This document shows, piece by piece, positions 8,031 to 15,966 of a stretch of DNA of 38,250 nucleotides. A program made the translations under genes and the position numbers. This DNA is from Deinococci bacterium. Lineage in GTDB: Bacteria > Deinococcota > Deinococci > Deinococcales > Trueperaceae. The first letter of the stretch is position 1. Each line of letters opens with the position of its first letter. The stretch spans positions 1 through 38,250 of the forward strand of contig JASBRS010000016.1 in NCBI GenBank assembly GCA_030149325.1. The letters run 5' to 3'. The notes under the pieces are model-generated. The model was not told the DNA's origin, ran no database searches, and saw nothing but the letters and a program-made list of their open reading frames with translations.

Positions 8031-10274
8031 TCAGGTCCCTTCGCCGGGAGCGTCCGGCGCCTTGGTGAAGCCGTAGTGCCGGAGTCCCTCGAGCACGCCA
8101 TCGGCCAGCTCGCCGCGCGCGAAGTAGATGCCGCGTCGCCCCCGCAGCTCCGCCACCTCGGGAGCATGGTTGCCGACCACCACGGCGGGGTAGCGCCCGG
8201 TCAGCATCTCGGTGTCGTTGCCGGAGTCGCCGGCCACCACGACATCGGCGCTGGCGACCCCCCACTTGCGGGTGAGGTAGCGGATGGCCTTGCCCTTCGA
8301 CGCCCGCGAGGGCAGGACGTCGAGGAAGGCACCGCCCGAGTGGGCCACGGTGACGTGGAGGCCCGCTTCGGCCAGCGCATGGTGCACGGTCTCGAGGTGA
8401 CGCGCGGCGTCGTCCCCCTGGGCGTGCAGGTAGTAGCTGATCTTGAAGCGACGCTGGGCCTCCGGCGGCTGCGGCTCCAGGAAGGGCAGCGGGTCGAGTG
8501 CGGCGCGAACGCCGTCGGGCCTCCAGCCGTGGGACAGGTAGTGGGCGTAGCCGCGGTCGGGCACCGCCTCGGAGCCGTAGTAGATCTCGCTGCCGACGGC
8601 GCAGATCAGGACCTGCGGCGACGGGATGGGGTGCTCGGCCAGCGCCTGCTTCATCTGCTCGAGGCTGCGCCCCGAAGCCAGCGCGAAGGCGAGGTCGTGG
8701 TCGTCGATGGCGCGGGCGAGCCTGGCCAGGGCCTTGCCGTGGTCGGGCGCGTCGCCGATGAGGGTGCCGTCGATGTCGCTCACCAGCAGCCGGCGGCCGG
8801 GGCGGAGGTCGTCGCCGGCCCCGGTGCGCCAGGGCGCGGCCCGCAGCTCCGGCAGGCGCCGGCGGAGCTGCTCCAGCTCCTCCAGGTAGCTGTCGGCGTG
8901 GGCGTCCCAGGCGTAGTGCCGCCTGACTCCGTCGATGCCGTTGCCGGAGAAGCGGTCCCAGGTCTCGCGGTCGACCAGGATGCGCTTGAGCGCCTGCTGG
9001 ATGGCCTGCGTGTCGCGGGCATCCACCAGCAGCCCGCTCTCGCAGGTCCCGATGATGTCCTGCGGTCCGCCGTGGTCGGTCGACACCACCGGCAGTCCCG
9101 ACGAGCTCGCCTCGATCAGGGTGATGCCGAAGTTCTCGACCAGCGCCGGGTTGACGAACACCCCGCGGGTGGCGGCGGCGATGCGGTAGAGCACCGGGAT
9201 GTCGGTGTCGGGATCGTGCTTCTTGGGCAGCGCCAGGCGGCCGTAGAGGTCGTAGCGGTCCATCAGCATGAGCATGCGCGTGAGCACCTCCTGCTCGTTG
9301 TCGTCCATCTGTTCGATGTCCTTGCGCACGCCCGCGAAGATCGCCAGGTTGGCGATCTGCTGCAGCTCCTTGTCCTCGCCGTAGGCGGTCAGCAGGCCGT
9401 CGATGTTCTTGCGCCGATCGGGGCGGCTGATGGCGAGGATGAGGGGCTTGTCCGGCTGATGGAGGAAGCGGTGGATCTCCTGCCGCATGCGCACGCGCGC
9501 CCGCACCACCTCCTCGCCGGGATCGAAGGCGTCGTCGAGGTCGTAGTAGAAGGGGTAGAAGGTGTCGACCTCGATGCCGGGCGGGATCACCCGGTAGCGC
9601 GCCTGCGGACTCGACTCGTAGAGCTCGTAGCCGCGCTGCACCTCGTGCTGGGTGCTGGCGATGACCACGTCGGCCTTGCGCAGCATCTCCTCCTCGACGG
9701 CGATGCGGTGGCGGATGTGGTAGTGGCGGTCGATGTCGTCCGGGGCCATGCCGGCCCCCTCGAGGGCGCGCAGCTTGTTGCGGCCGAGCGAGTGGCCGGT
9801 GAACACCAGCGGTGCCCCCAGCACGCTGGCGAGCTGCAGCGCGACGTAGCCGGCGTCGGCGTAGTGGCCGTGCACCACGTCGGGGTCGATGCCGTGGGCG
9901 CGGTCGTAGCGCAGCACCCCCTCGACGAACTCGTCGAGCATCGGCCACAGCAGCTCCTTGCGCCGGTAGCGGCTGCCGCCGGCCTTGATGCGGATCAGGC
10001 GGGAGCGCTCGCCGAGGATCTCTTCGGGTCGGGCGTAGTCGTCGGAGACGCGTGGGTCGTCGATCAGACGCGTGAACAGGTCGACGCGGCGGACGCCTTC
10101 GTGGCGCCCGAGCGCTCGGGCCAGTTCGACCACGTACTTGGTCTGGCCCCCCGTGTCGGCGTCCCGGCCGAGCTCCGGATCGTGGCCCCGGATCAGGCCG
10201 TGGACGCTGAACATCTGGATGACGAGGCCGTCTCCGCCGTCGCGGTTCGTGTCGCGGTTCGTGCGGTCGGACAT
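8031..10274 (-). CDS. Sucrose-phosphate synthase fused to sucrose-phosphate phosphatase
   Basis: A 747-residue two-domain enzyme. Residues 1-475 are a GT4 sucrose-phosphate synthase: the plant-like SVHGLIRG...ELGRDADTGGQTKYVVELA block (23-52), HGHYADAG (135-142), SRPDRRKN (283-290) and the retaining GT4 motif ENFGITLIEAS (380-390, Glu380 and Glu388). Residues about 490-740 are a HAD sucrose-phosphatase with DIDGT (500-504, nucleophile Asp500), SGR (534-536) and GDSGND (682-687). Together they convert UDP-glucose (or ADP-glucose) and fructose-6-phosphate to sucrose. The ATG at 10274 has GGAGG nine nt upstream. The next gene on the same strand is GH32-like, 10 nt away, so the pair probably shares a transcript. 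Sucrose could serve as compatible solute or glucan precursor. Confidence 0.93.
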   Translation of the reverse strand: MSDRTNRDTNRDGGDGLVIQMFSVHGLIRGHDPELGRDADTGGQTKYVVELARALGRHEGVRRVDLFTRLIDDPRVSDDYARPEEILGERSRLIRIKAGGSRYRRKELLWPMLDEFVEGVLRYDRAHGIDPDVVHGHYADAGYVALQLASVLGAPLVFTGHSLGRNKLRALEGAGMAPDDIDRHYHIRHRIAVEEEMLRKADVVIASTQHEVQRGYELYESSPQARYRVIPPGIEVDTFYPFYYDLDDAFDPGEEVVRARVRMRQEIHRFLHQPDKPLILAISRPDRRKNIDGLLTAYGEDKELQQIANLAIFAGVRKDIEQMDDNEQEVLTRMLMLMDRYDLYGRLALPKKHDPDTDIPVLYRIAAATRGVFVNPALVENFGITLIEASSSGLPVVSTDHGGPQDIIGTCESGLLVDARDTQAIQQALKRILVDRETWDRFSGNGIDGVRRHYAWDAHADSYLEELEQLRRRLPELRAAPWRTGAGDDLRPGRRLLVSDIDGTLIGDAPDHGKALARLARAIDDHDLAFALASGRSLEQMKQALAEHPIPSPQVLICAVGSEIYYGSEAVPDRGYAHYLSHGWRPDGVRAALDPLPFLEPQPPEAQRRFKISYYLHAQGDDAARHLETVHHALAEAGLHVTVAHSGGAFLDVLPSRASKGKAIRYLTRKWGVASADVVVAGDSGNDTEMLTGRYPAVVVGNHAPEVAELRGRRGIYFARGELADGVLEGLRHYGFTKAPDAPGEGT

Positions 10275-10294
10275 GGTCCGTAGCCTCCGTCCCG

Positions 10295-10375
10295 ACCCTA
10301 CCAGACGAGCCGCCTCGACTCCGTAGGGGAGCGTAGGCCAGGGCGGTCACGCGCGAGGAGCGCGGGTGCTATCCT
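10295..10375. promoter_or_regulatory. Divergent promoter region of SPS-SPP and carA
   Basis: On the minus strand TAGGGT (10295-10300) is a -10 candidate for the SPS gene; on the plus strand TATCCT (10370-10375) is one for carA. Neither has a clear -35. Both genes have a Shine-Dalgarno (GGAGG and GGAGGAG), unlike the leaderless genes elsewhere in the window. Confidence 0.4.
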
Positions 10376-10393
10376 GCGCCCGGAGGAGCGACG

Positions 10394-11551
10394 ATGCTGT
10401 TCAGCAAGCCCCCTGCAGTCCTGGCCCTGGAAGACGGCACCGTCTACTACGGCTACGCCTTCGGCTTCCCCGGTCGCACCATCGGCGAGGTGGTCTTCAA
10501 CACCTCCATGACGGGCTACCAGGAGATCCTGACCGACCCCAGCTACAAGGGGCAGATCGTCACCATGACGTACCCTCACATCGGCAACTACGGCGTGAGC
10601 GTGTACGACATGGAGTCCAACCGCCCCTACGCCCAGGGCTTCATCGTGCGCGAGTTCAGCCGCACCGCCTCCAACCACCGCGCCAACCAGGACCTGCAGA
10701 GCTTCATGGAGCAGCACCGCATCGTCGGCATCGAGGGGATCGACACGCGCGCGCTGACGCGCCGCCTTCGCACCGGCGGGGTGGTGAAGGGCGTCATCCA
10801 CCACGGCGAGGTCGACGACGACCTCGAGGCCGAGCTGGTGCGGCTCGCCCGCGAGCACCCCGACATCGACGGGCGCGACATGACGCCCGAGGTCACCACC
10901 CCGTTGCCCTACGCGCGGCCGTCGTTCAACGAGCACCCGCGCGTGGTGGTGATGGACTTCGGCATCAAGCATTCGATCGTCTACAAGCTCGAGCAGGCGG
11001 GGGCCGAGGTCATCGTGGTGCCGGCCCAGACCACGCCCGCGCAGATCATGGCGCTCGACCCCTACGGCCTGGTGCTGTCCAACGGCCCCGGCGACCCCGA
11101 CGGCCCCAAGTACGCCCACGACACCGTGTGGCAGCTCCTCGGGCTGCTGCCGACCTACGGCATCTGCCTCGGCCACCAGTTGCTCGGACTGGCCGTCGGC
11201 GGGCGCACCTTCAAGCTGCGCTACGGCCATCACGGCGCCAACACCCCGGTCAAGAACGTCGTCACCGGCGCCGTCGAGATCACCAGCCAGAACCACAACT
11301 ACGCCGTCGACATCGACTCCATCCCGGGCCGCCAGTTCGTGGCCACGCACATCAACCTCAACGACGGCACCCTGGAGGGCATGGCCCACCAGCGCTACCC
11401 GGTGTTCAGCGTGCAGTACCATCCCGAGGCCAGCCCCGGACCGCACGATGCCGACTACCTGTTCCGCCGCTTCATCGAGGAGGTCAACGCCTTCGAGGGC
11501 GCGACCGCCCTGCCGGCGGCCGGCACGGGTTCGCTGATCGGCACGCTGTGA
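10394..11551 (+). CDS. carA: Carbamoyl-phosphate synthase, small (glutaminase) subunit
   Basis: CarA hydrolyses glutamine and passes ammonia to CarB for carbamoyl phosphate, the precursor of pyrimidines and arginine. The 385-residue protein has the N-terminal CarA-specific domain ([20 protein letters not shown] at 35-54, and SNHRANQDL) and a C-terminal class I glutamine amidotransferase. The triad is visible: Cys258 in [12 protein letters not shown], and His343 and Glu345 in [10 protein letters not shown]. The oxyanion block SNGPGDP is at 229-235. GGAGGAG lies 5 nt before the ATG. carB is not in this window. It diverges from the SPS gene and converges on the ABA4-like gene, which ends 7 nt after it. 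Confidence 0.96.
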   Translation: MLFSKPPAVLALEDGTVYYGYAFGFPGRTIGEVVFNTSMTGYQEILTDPSYKGQIVTMTYPHIGNYGVSVYDMESNRPYAQGFIVREFSRTASNHRANQDLQSFMEQHRIVGIEGIDTRALTRRLRTGGVVKGVIHHGEVDDDLEAELVRLAREHPDIDGRDMTPEVTTPLPYARPSFNEHPRVVVMDFGIKHSIVYKLEQAGAEVIVVPAQTTPAQIMALDPYGLVLSNGPGDPDGPKYAHDTVWQLLGLLPTYGICLGHQLLGLAVGGRTFKLRYGHHGANTPVKNVVTGAVEITSQNHNYAVDIDSIPGRQFVATHINLNDGTLEGMAHQRYPVFSVQYHPEASPGPHDADYLFRRFIEEVNAFEGATALPAAGTGSLIGTL

Positions 11552-11558
11552 GCCGGCG

Positions 11559-11981
11559 TCAGTTGACCACGCGCACCGGCCCCTGCCGGTTCTTGCGCCA
11601 GCGCACCACCAGGTAGGCGGCCAACCCCAGCGGTCCCAGCAGCAGCGTGGCGATGACGAAGGGGGCCGCCGGGAGCGCCCAGTAACGGGCGTCGCGGAAG
11701 ATCCACACCCCCGCGAAGAGCGTCAGCGTGACGCCATCGGCCACCGCCAGCAGCGCCCCCCACGGCGACCCGAGCAGAGCGGCGACGCCCGCGAGCGTCA
11801 GCCCCGGCAGCCCCGACGCGGTCAGCGCTCCGATCAGGGGCAGCGCCGTGGCCGCTCCCAGCACGATGAACGGCCACGGCGACTGCACCAGGTGCACCGT
11901 GAAGCTGCGCCGCGGGAACAGCAGCATGGCGCCCCAGACCAGCAGCGGCGCGATCACGAAGAGGTTGAAGAGCCCATCCAT
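11559..11981 (-). CDS. ABA4-like (DUF4281) integral membrane protein
   Basis: A 140-residue membrane protein with four predicted helices. The start FNLFVIAPLLVWGAMLLFP, the mid-protein FAGVWIFRDARYW (about 93-105) and the C-terminal LLLGPLGLAAYLVVRW match DUF4281, the family of plant ABA4, which is needed for neoxanthin formation. The bacterial members have no settled function. The ATG at 11981 is preceded by a perfectly spaced TACACT, and the upstream extension of the frame runs antisense through the response regulator, so it is rejected. A link to carotenoid chemistry would fit pigmented Deinococcota but is only inference; no carotenoid gene lies nearby. Confidence 0.75.
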   Translation of the reverse strand: MDGLFNLFVIAPLLVWGAMLLFPRRSFTVHLVQSPWPFIVLGAATALPLIGALTASGLPGLTLAGVAALLGSPWGALLAVADGVTLTLFAGVWIFRDARYWALPAAPFVIATLLLGPLGLAAYLVVRWRKNRQGPVRVVN

Positions 11982-11987
11982 GCCGCG

Positions 11988-11993
11988 AGTGTA
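11988..11993 (-). promoter_or_regulatory. -10 element for the ABA4-like gene
   Basis: Minus-strand TACACT lies 6 nt before the ATG at 11981, with no Shine-Dalgarno between. It is another leaderless-type start and supports the short gene model. Confidence 0.5.
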
Positions 11994-12065
11994 CCGTCGC
12001 CGTCGGCATCGCAGCGCTCGACGCGGGATACAACCGTGAGGGTCGCGTGCCACACTGGGGTCAAC

Positions 12066-12770
12066 ATGGCGGCCGAACCGCTGCTGGTGGTCGAGGACGA
12101 TCGCGATATCGCGCGGGTGGTGGAGCTCAACCTCACCGACCTGGGGCACGAGGTGGTGTGGACGCCCTCGGGGGAGGAGGGGCTGGAGCTGGCGCTGTCC
12201 GGGCGCTTCGCGCTGGTGGTGCTCGACCTCATGCTCCCCGACCTCGACGGGCTCGAGCTGTGCCGGGCGCTGCGCTCGCGCCGGCCCGAGGTGCTGGTGC
12301 TGATGCTCACCGCGCGCTCGTCGGAGGTCGACCGCGTGGTCGGGCTCGAGCTCGGTGCCGACGACTACCTCGGCAAGCCCTTCGGGGTGCGCGAGCTGCA
12401 GGCGCGGGTCAAGGCCCTGCTGCGCCGCCGGCGCGACGCCGCCACCGCCGAGCGCTCGCCGGAGACCCTGACCAAGGGCGAGCTCGACATCGACGTCCGC
12501 GCCCGCGAGGTGCGCTTGGCCGGCGAGATCGTCCACCTGACGGCACGCGAGTTCGACCTGCTGGTGCAGTTCGCCCGCAACCCCGGCCGCGTCTACAGCC
12601 GCGCCCAGCTCCTCGACCTGGTGTGGGGGCAAGGTTTCGACGGCTTCGAGCACACCGTGAACTCGCACATCAACCGGCTGCGTGGCAAGATCGAGCCCGA
12701 CCCGGCGCAGCCTCGCTACATCCACACCGTCTGGGGCGTGGGCTACAAGTTCGTGGACCCCGGAGCGTGA
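12066..12770 (+). CDS. OmpR-family response regulator
   Basis: A 234-residue two-component response regulator. The receiver domain (about 5-120) has the acidic pair Asp11/Asp12, phospho-acceptor Asp54 in VVLDLMLPD, Thr82 and Lys104 in YLGKPF. The C-terminal winged helix (about 135-232) has the OmpR/PhoB landmarks LTAREFDLLVQFARNPGRVYSR and HTVNSHINRLRGKIE, ending in IHTVWGVGYKF. The histidine kinase begins 7 nt after the stop, so the two form a standard pair. The start ATG follows ACACTGGGGTCAAC; no firm Shine-Dalgarno is present and CACACT (12051-12056) is only a weak -10. The signal and target genes are unknown; the spondin gene downstream is the natural candidate. Confidence 0.94.
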   Translation: MAAEPLLVVEDDRDIARVVELNLTDLGHEVVWTPSGEEGLELALSGRFALVVLDLMLPDLDGLELCRALRSRRPEVLVLMLTARSSEVDRVVGLELGADDYLGKPFGVRELQARVKALLRRRRDAATAERSPETLTKGELDIDVRAREVRLAGEIVHLTAREFDLLVQFARNPGRVYSRAQLLDLVWGQGFDGFEHTVNSHINRLRGKIEPDPAQPRYIHTVWGVGYKFVDPGA

Positions 12771-12777
12771 TGCTCCG

Positions 12778-14286
12778 GTGAGGACGCTGCACGCGCGCCT
12801 GATGCTGGTGCTCGCGCTGGTGCTGGTGCCGGCCGGGGCGGCGCTGCTGGCGCTGACGGTGCGCAGCGCCCGCGCCTACTACCAGGAGGTGACGCAACGC
12901 CAGAACGCCGACGTGGCCGCCAACCTGGTCGCCCAGCACGACCTGATGATCGGCCACGACGTCGACCTGGCCAAGCTCGCCGACGTCGCCAAGAACCTCG
13001 CCATGACCAACCCCGGCGTCGAGGTGTACGTGCTCGACCCCGCCGGAAGGGTGCTGGCCGGCAGCGTCCCGAGCGAACGGCTGATGGCGTCGACGGTGGC
13101 GCTGGCGCCGCTGCGCGCGTTCCTCGAAGCCGAACGGCGCCTCCCGCTCCTCGACACCGACCCCCGCCGGGGCGGGCGAGCGGTGTTCTCGGTCGCACCG
13201 CTCGCCGGCGGCGGCTACCTCTACGTGGTGCTCACCGACGAGATGCGCGCCGGCATCGCCCGCGAAGTGCAGGGCAGCACAGCGCTGCGCGTCGCCCTCT
13301 ACGGCAGCCTCGCGGTGCTGGCGCTGGTGCTGCTGGGAGGGGCGCTCGCCTTCTTCCTGCTGACCCGTCGACTGCGGCGCCTGCAGCGCGCCATGACGGC
13401 GTTCCGCGGCGCCGGCTCGCAGGTGCCCGGTACCCAGCTCACGGCGGTGCCCCGCCCCCGCGACGAGATCGACGCCTTGCGCAACGACTTCGTCGCGCTC
13501 ACGCGGCGCATCGGCGAGCAGGTGGACGCGCTACGGCGGTCGGACCGCGTGCGGCAGGAGCTCGTCACCAACGTCTCGCACGACCTGCGAACGCCGCTCG
13601 CGGCGCTGCGCGGCTCCCTGGAGACGCTGATGCTCAAGGGCGACGAGCTCGCCGACGCCCAGCGCGCCGAGTTCCTGGCGACCGCCCAGGCCCAGAGCGA
13701 GCGCCTGGGGCGGCTGATCGACCAGCTCTTCGAGCTCTCCCTGCTCGACGGCGACGCCGTGCCGCCGTCGAGCGAGGACTTCCCGCTGGCCGAGCTGGTG
13801 TCGGACGCGCTGCTCGAGGAGCGCCCGCGGGCCGAACGCGCCGGGGTCCGCCTGGACCTCGACGCCCCCGAGGGCCTGCCCTTCGTGCGCGCCAACCTGG
13901 GCCTGGTGGAGCGGGCCTTCCACAACCTCCTCGACAACGCCCTGCGGCACACCCCGGCCGGCGGCGCGGTGCGGGTGACCCTCCGCAGCGACGATGCCGG
14001 GCGCGTCCACCTGGAGGTCCGGGACACCGGGGAGGGCATCGCGCCCGAGCACCAGGCGCGCATCTTCGAGCGGTTCTACCGCGTCGGCGGCGGCGCCCGC
14101 CCAGGCTCGAGCGGGGCCGGGCTCGGGCTGGCCATCGCCGCCCGCGTGGTGGAGGTGCACGGCGGTCGACTACGAGTGGAGAGCTCGCCGGGCGAGGGCA
14201 GCGCCTTCGCCTTCGATCTGCCGGCCGCGCCGCGTCGTGACGCTTCGGTGAAGGGTCGTGACGGGGGCGTCAGGACTGCCTCCTAG
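12778..14286 (+). CDS. Membrane sensor histidine kinase
   Basis: A 502-residue sensor kinase. A membrane helix at about 8-28 is followed by an extracytoplasmic domain of about 140 residues with a Cache/PAS-like strand (NPGVEVYVLDPAGRVLAGS, 78-96), and a second helix at about 172-195. Next come a HAMP-like linker, the phospho-acceptor His268 in NVSHDLRTPLAALRG, and the HATPase domain with NLLDNALRH (N box), DTGEGIAPEHQARIFERFYR (G1/F boxes) and GAGLGLAIA (G2). I took the GTG at 12778, 7 nt after the regulator stop; the longer frame upstream lies inside the regulator gene. It partners the preceding OmpR-type regulator and probably shares its transcript, with the spondin gene 26 nt downstream. 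Confidence 0.93.
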   Translation: MRTLHARLMLVLALVLVPAGAALLALTVRSARAYYQEVTQRQNADVAANLVAQHDLMIGHDVDLAKLADVAKNLAMTNPGVEVYVLDPAGRVLAGSVPSERLMASTVALAPLRAFLEAERRLPLLDTDPRRGGRAVFSVAPLAGGGYLYVVLTDEMRAGIAREVQGSTALRVALYGSLAVLALVLLGGALAFFLLTRRLRRLQRAMTAFRGAGSQVPGTQLTAVPRPRDEIDALRNDFVALTRRIGEQVDALRRSDRVRQELVTNVSHDLRTPLAALRGSLETLMLKGDELADAQRAEFLATAQAQSERLGRLIDQLFELSLLDGDAVPPSSEDFPLAELVSDALLEERPRAERAGVRLDLDAPEGLPFVRANLGLVERAFHNLLDNALRHTPAGGAVRVTLRSDDAGRVHLEVRDTGEGIAPEHQARIFERFYRVGGGARPGSSGAGLGLAIAARVVEVHGGRLRVESSPGEGSAFAFDLPAAPRRDASVKGRDGGVRTAS

Positions 14287-14312
14287 GCTCGAACTCGAAA
14301 GGGGTGAGAGCC

Positions 14313-15104
14313 TTGAGGAGGATCCTCGTAGGGTGGATCGCGGGCATGATGATGGCGACGGTCGCGACGGCCGCCGCCCAGGGCAGCATGGGGATGGGCG
14401 ACCGCACGGTCGCCGTCACCATCACCAACCTCACGTCGCACCAGACCTTCGCGCCGCCGGTGCTGGTGTCGCACGGCGACGGCTACCTGCCGTTCGAGCT
14501 CGGGGTGCCGGTGCTGCCGGAGCTGGTGCCGCTGGCGGAGGACGGCATGACCCAGGACTTCGTGACGGTAGCCAAGGTGGAGAGCGCCATCCTCGACTTT
14601 GCCATCGCCGACGCCCCGCTGCCGCCGGGGCGGAGCGTCACGCTGCAGGTGCACGTCGACGATGCGCACCCGCTTCTGTCGGCGTTCGGGATGCTGGTGA
14701 CGACCAACGACACCGTCTTCTACTACGGCGCGGACCTGGCGATGAGCGGGCAGGGCATGGGCTCGTCCGACACGATGGGTTCCTCCGACAGCATGGGCTC
14801 GTCGGACACGATGGGTTCCTCCGGCAGCATGGGCTCGTCCGCCGGCATGGGCGGCGACGCCATGGCGATGCACGTCGACCTCTACGACGGCACGGTCCGC
14901 GCCCTCGACGCCGGCAGCGAGGCCAACACCGAACGCTGCCACTCGATCCCCGGGCCGCCCTGCGGCAACGTCGGCAACAGGCACACCGACATGGCCGAAG
15001 GCGTCGTCACGCTGTCGAAGGGCATCCTCGGGACGGGCGACCTCGACCCCGCCGTCTACGGCTGGACCGATCCGGTGGCGAAGGTGGAGATCGCCTCGCC
15101 GTGA
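14313..15104 (+). CDS. Secreted spondin-domain protein with Met-Gly-Ser-Ser repeats
   Basis: A secreted protein of 263 residues, with signal peptide RRILVGWIAGMMMATVATAAAQ. The region after it (VAVTITNLTSHQTFAPPVLVSH...LPFELG, then LAEDG) matches the N-terminal spondin domain, which occurs in many bacterial secreted proteins of unknown role. A linker of five 6-residue MGSS-type repeats (DNA 14757-14846) separates it from a C-terminal part with CHSIPGPPCGN and a DPAVYGWTDPVA end, which resembles a second spondin segment. Start choice: TTG at 14313 has AAAGGGGTGA at good spacing; a GTG at 14304 lies within that ribosome site and would add three residues. It follows the histidine kinase by 26 nt with no terminator, so it may be the output of, or input to, that two-component system. 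Confidence 0.75.
   Translation: MRRILVGWIAGMMMATVATAAAQGSMGMGDRTVAVTITNLTSHQTFAPPVLVSHGDGYLPFELGVPVLPELVPLAEDGMTQDFVTVAKVESAILDFAIADAPLPPGRSVTLQVHVDDAHPLLSAFGMLVTTNDTVFYYGADLAMSGQGMGSSDTMGSSDSMGSSDTMGSSGSMGSSAGMGGDAMAMHVDLYDGTVRALDAGSEANTERCHSIPGPPCGNVGNRHTDMAEGVVTLSKGILGTGDLDPAVYGWTDPVAKVEIASP
14757..14846 (+). repeat. Five 18-bp tandem repeats encoding MGSS[D/G/A][T/S/G]
   Basis: Five in-frame 18-bp units, each beginning ATGGG and encoding Met-Gly-Ser-Ser-x-x. Alternate units use gctcgtc and ttcctcc for Gly-Ser-Ser, giving a 36-bp higher-order period that points to recent duplication of a two-unit block. A partial MGG unit follows at 14847. Confidence 0.9.
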
Positions 15105-15110
15105 CGCCGG

Positions 15111-15129
15111 CCGCCCCCGGACGGGGCGG
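15111..15129. terminator. Hairpin after the spondin gene
   Basis: CCGCCCC-CGGAC-GGGGCGG, a perfect 7-bp stem 6 nt after the spondin stop. There is no T run. It probably acts with the longer hairpin at 15146-15173 to end the two-component/spondin transcript. Confidence 0.5.
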
Positions 15130-15145
15130 CACCACCGACCGCAAC

Positions 15146-15173
15146 CGGGCCCGGAGCGCACGCTCCGGGCCCG
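15146..15173. terminator. Strong GC hairpin between convergent spondin and dtd genes
   Basis: A perfect 12-bp inverted repeat (CGGGCCCGGAGC and its complement) with loop GCAC, between the spondin stop (15104) and the dtd stop (15183). It can serve both strands. No T run follows, as usual for hairpins in this GC-rich sequence. Confidence 0.65.
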
Positions 15174-15182
15174 AACGCCGTC

Positions 15183-15641
15183 TCAGCGTTGGGGGAAGAG
15201 CGTGGCGCTGTCGAGCCACAACGTAACGGGGCCGCGGTTGAGCAGCTCGACCTGCATCTCCTCGCCGAACCGCCCCGTGGCCACCGGCACGCCCGCGCCT
15301 TCGAGCGCCGCGACGAAGGCGCGGTACAGGGCGTCGGCCTGCTCGGGCGGCGCGGCCTCGGTGAAGCCGGGCCGGTTGCCGCTGCGGGCGTCGGCGTAGA
15401 GCGTGAACTGACTGACCACCAGGCAGCCGCCGCCCACGTCCTGGAGCGAGCGGTTCATGCGTCCGCGGTCGTCCTCGAAGACGCGCAGCTTGCGGACCTT
15501 GTCGGCCATGCGCTCCGCCGTGCCGGCGTCGTCGCCGGGGGCCACGCCCAGCAGAACCAGGAAGCCATTGCCGGTTGCGCCGACGGTCTCGCCGTCGACC
15601 TCCACGCTCGCCCGACTCACGCGCTGCACCAGGGCCCTCAC
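15183..15641 (-). CDS. dtd: D-aminoacyl-tRNA deacylase
   Basis: DTD removes D-amino acids (and glycine wrongly attached to tRNA-Ala) from tRNA. The 152-residue protein has the family N-terminus RALVQRVSRASVEV, the first active-site motif SQFTLYAD (about 93-100) and the second, NRGPVTLWLDS, of the NxGPVT type near the C-terminus. The start GTG overlaps the stop of the preceding DUF1844 gene as GTGA and has GGAGG four nt upstream, which fixes it; the longer frame upstream is antisense-like arginine-rich sequence. It is the third gene of the UDG-DUF1844-dtd group. Confidence 0.95.
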   Translation of the reverse strand: MRALVQRVSRASVEVDGETVGATGNGFLVLLGVAPGDDAGTAERMADKVRKLRVFEDDRGRMNRSLQDVGGGCLVVSQFTLYADARSGNRPGFTEAAPPEQADALYRAFVAALEGAGVPVATGRFGEEMQVELLNRGPVTLWLDSATLFPQR

Positions 15642-15943
15642 GAGACCTCCTCGGGCGGCTCGGGGACGGTGGGGAGCTCGACGCCGGAGGGGAGCTCGGC
15701 GCTCCCGGCGCGCGCGGCCTCGAGGCGCGCGCGCACGCTCCGCAGGGCCGACCACAGGGCGTCGCGTTCGCTCTCGCTGAGGTTGCCCGCCGTCTTCTCG
15801 TGGAGCATCTCCAACAGGTCCAGGCTGCGCCGTGCCGCGGCCTCGCCGCGCACGCCGTCGCGCGCCGCGCGAACGCGCAACGGACCGTCGTCGTCGCCCA
15901 GCGCCGCCTCGGCCGACGAGCGCAGGGCGTGGATCAGCCCCAT
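15638..15943 (-). CDS. DUF1844 family protein
   Basis: A short protein (101 residues from the ATG at 15943) matching DUF1844 in its central helix pair, ARRSLDLLEMLHEKTAGNLSESERDALWSALRSVRARLE. The family is widespread in bacteria and has no assigned function. The start is uncertain. The ATG at 15943 has no ribosome-binding site, whereas a CTG at 15970-15968, overlapping the UDG stop, has GGGAGG six nt upstream and would add SADTDPRL and give 110 residues. Its stop overlaps the dtd start, so the three genes are probably translated together. Confidence 0.8.
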   Translation of the reverse strand: MGLIHALRSSAEAALGDDDGPLRVRAARDGVRGEAAARRSLDLLEMLHEKTAGNLSESERDALWSALRSVRARLEAARAGSAELPSGVELPTVPEPPEEVS

Positions 15944-15966
15944 CAGACGGGGGTCGGTGTCGGCGC

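Noticed and set aside
7923-10283. A 786-codon open frame on the plus strand opposite SPS and the GH32-like gene
   Set aside because: It is a shadow of GC-rich codons: the protein is repetitive Val/Asp/Gly/Arg with no family motif, while the minus strand encodes well-conserved enzymes throughout.
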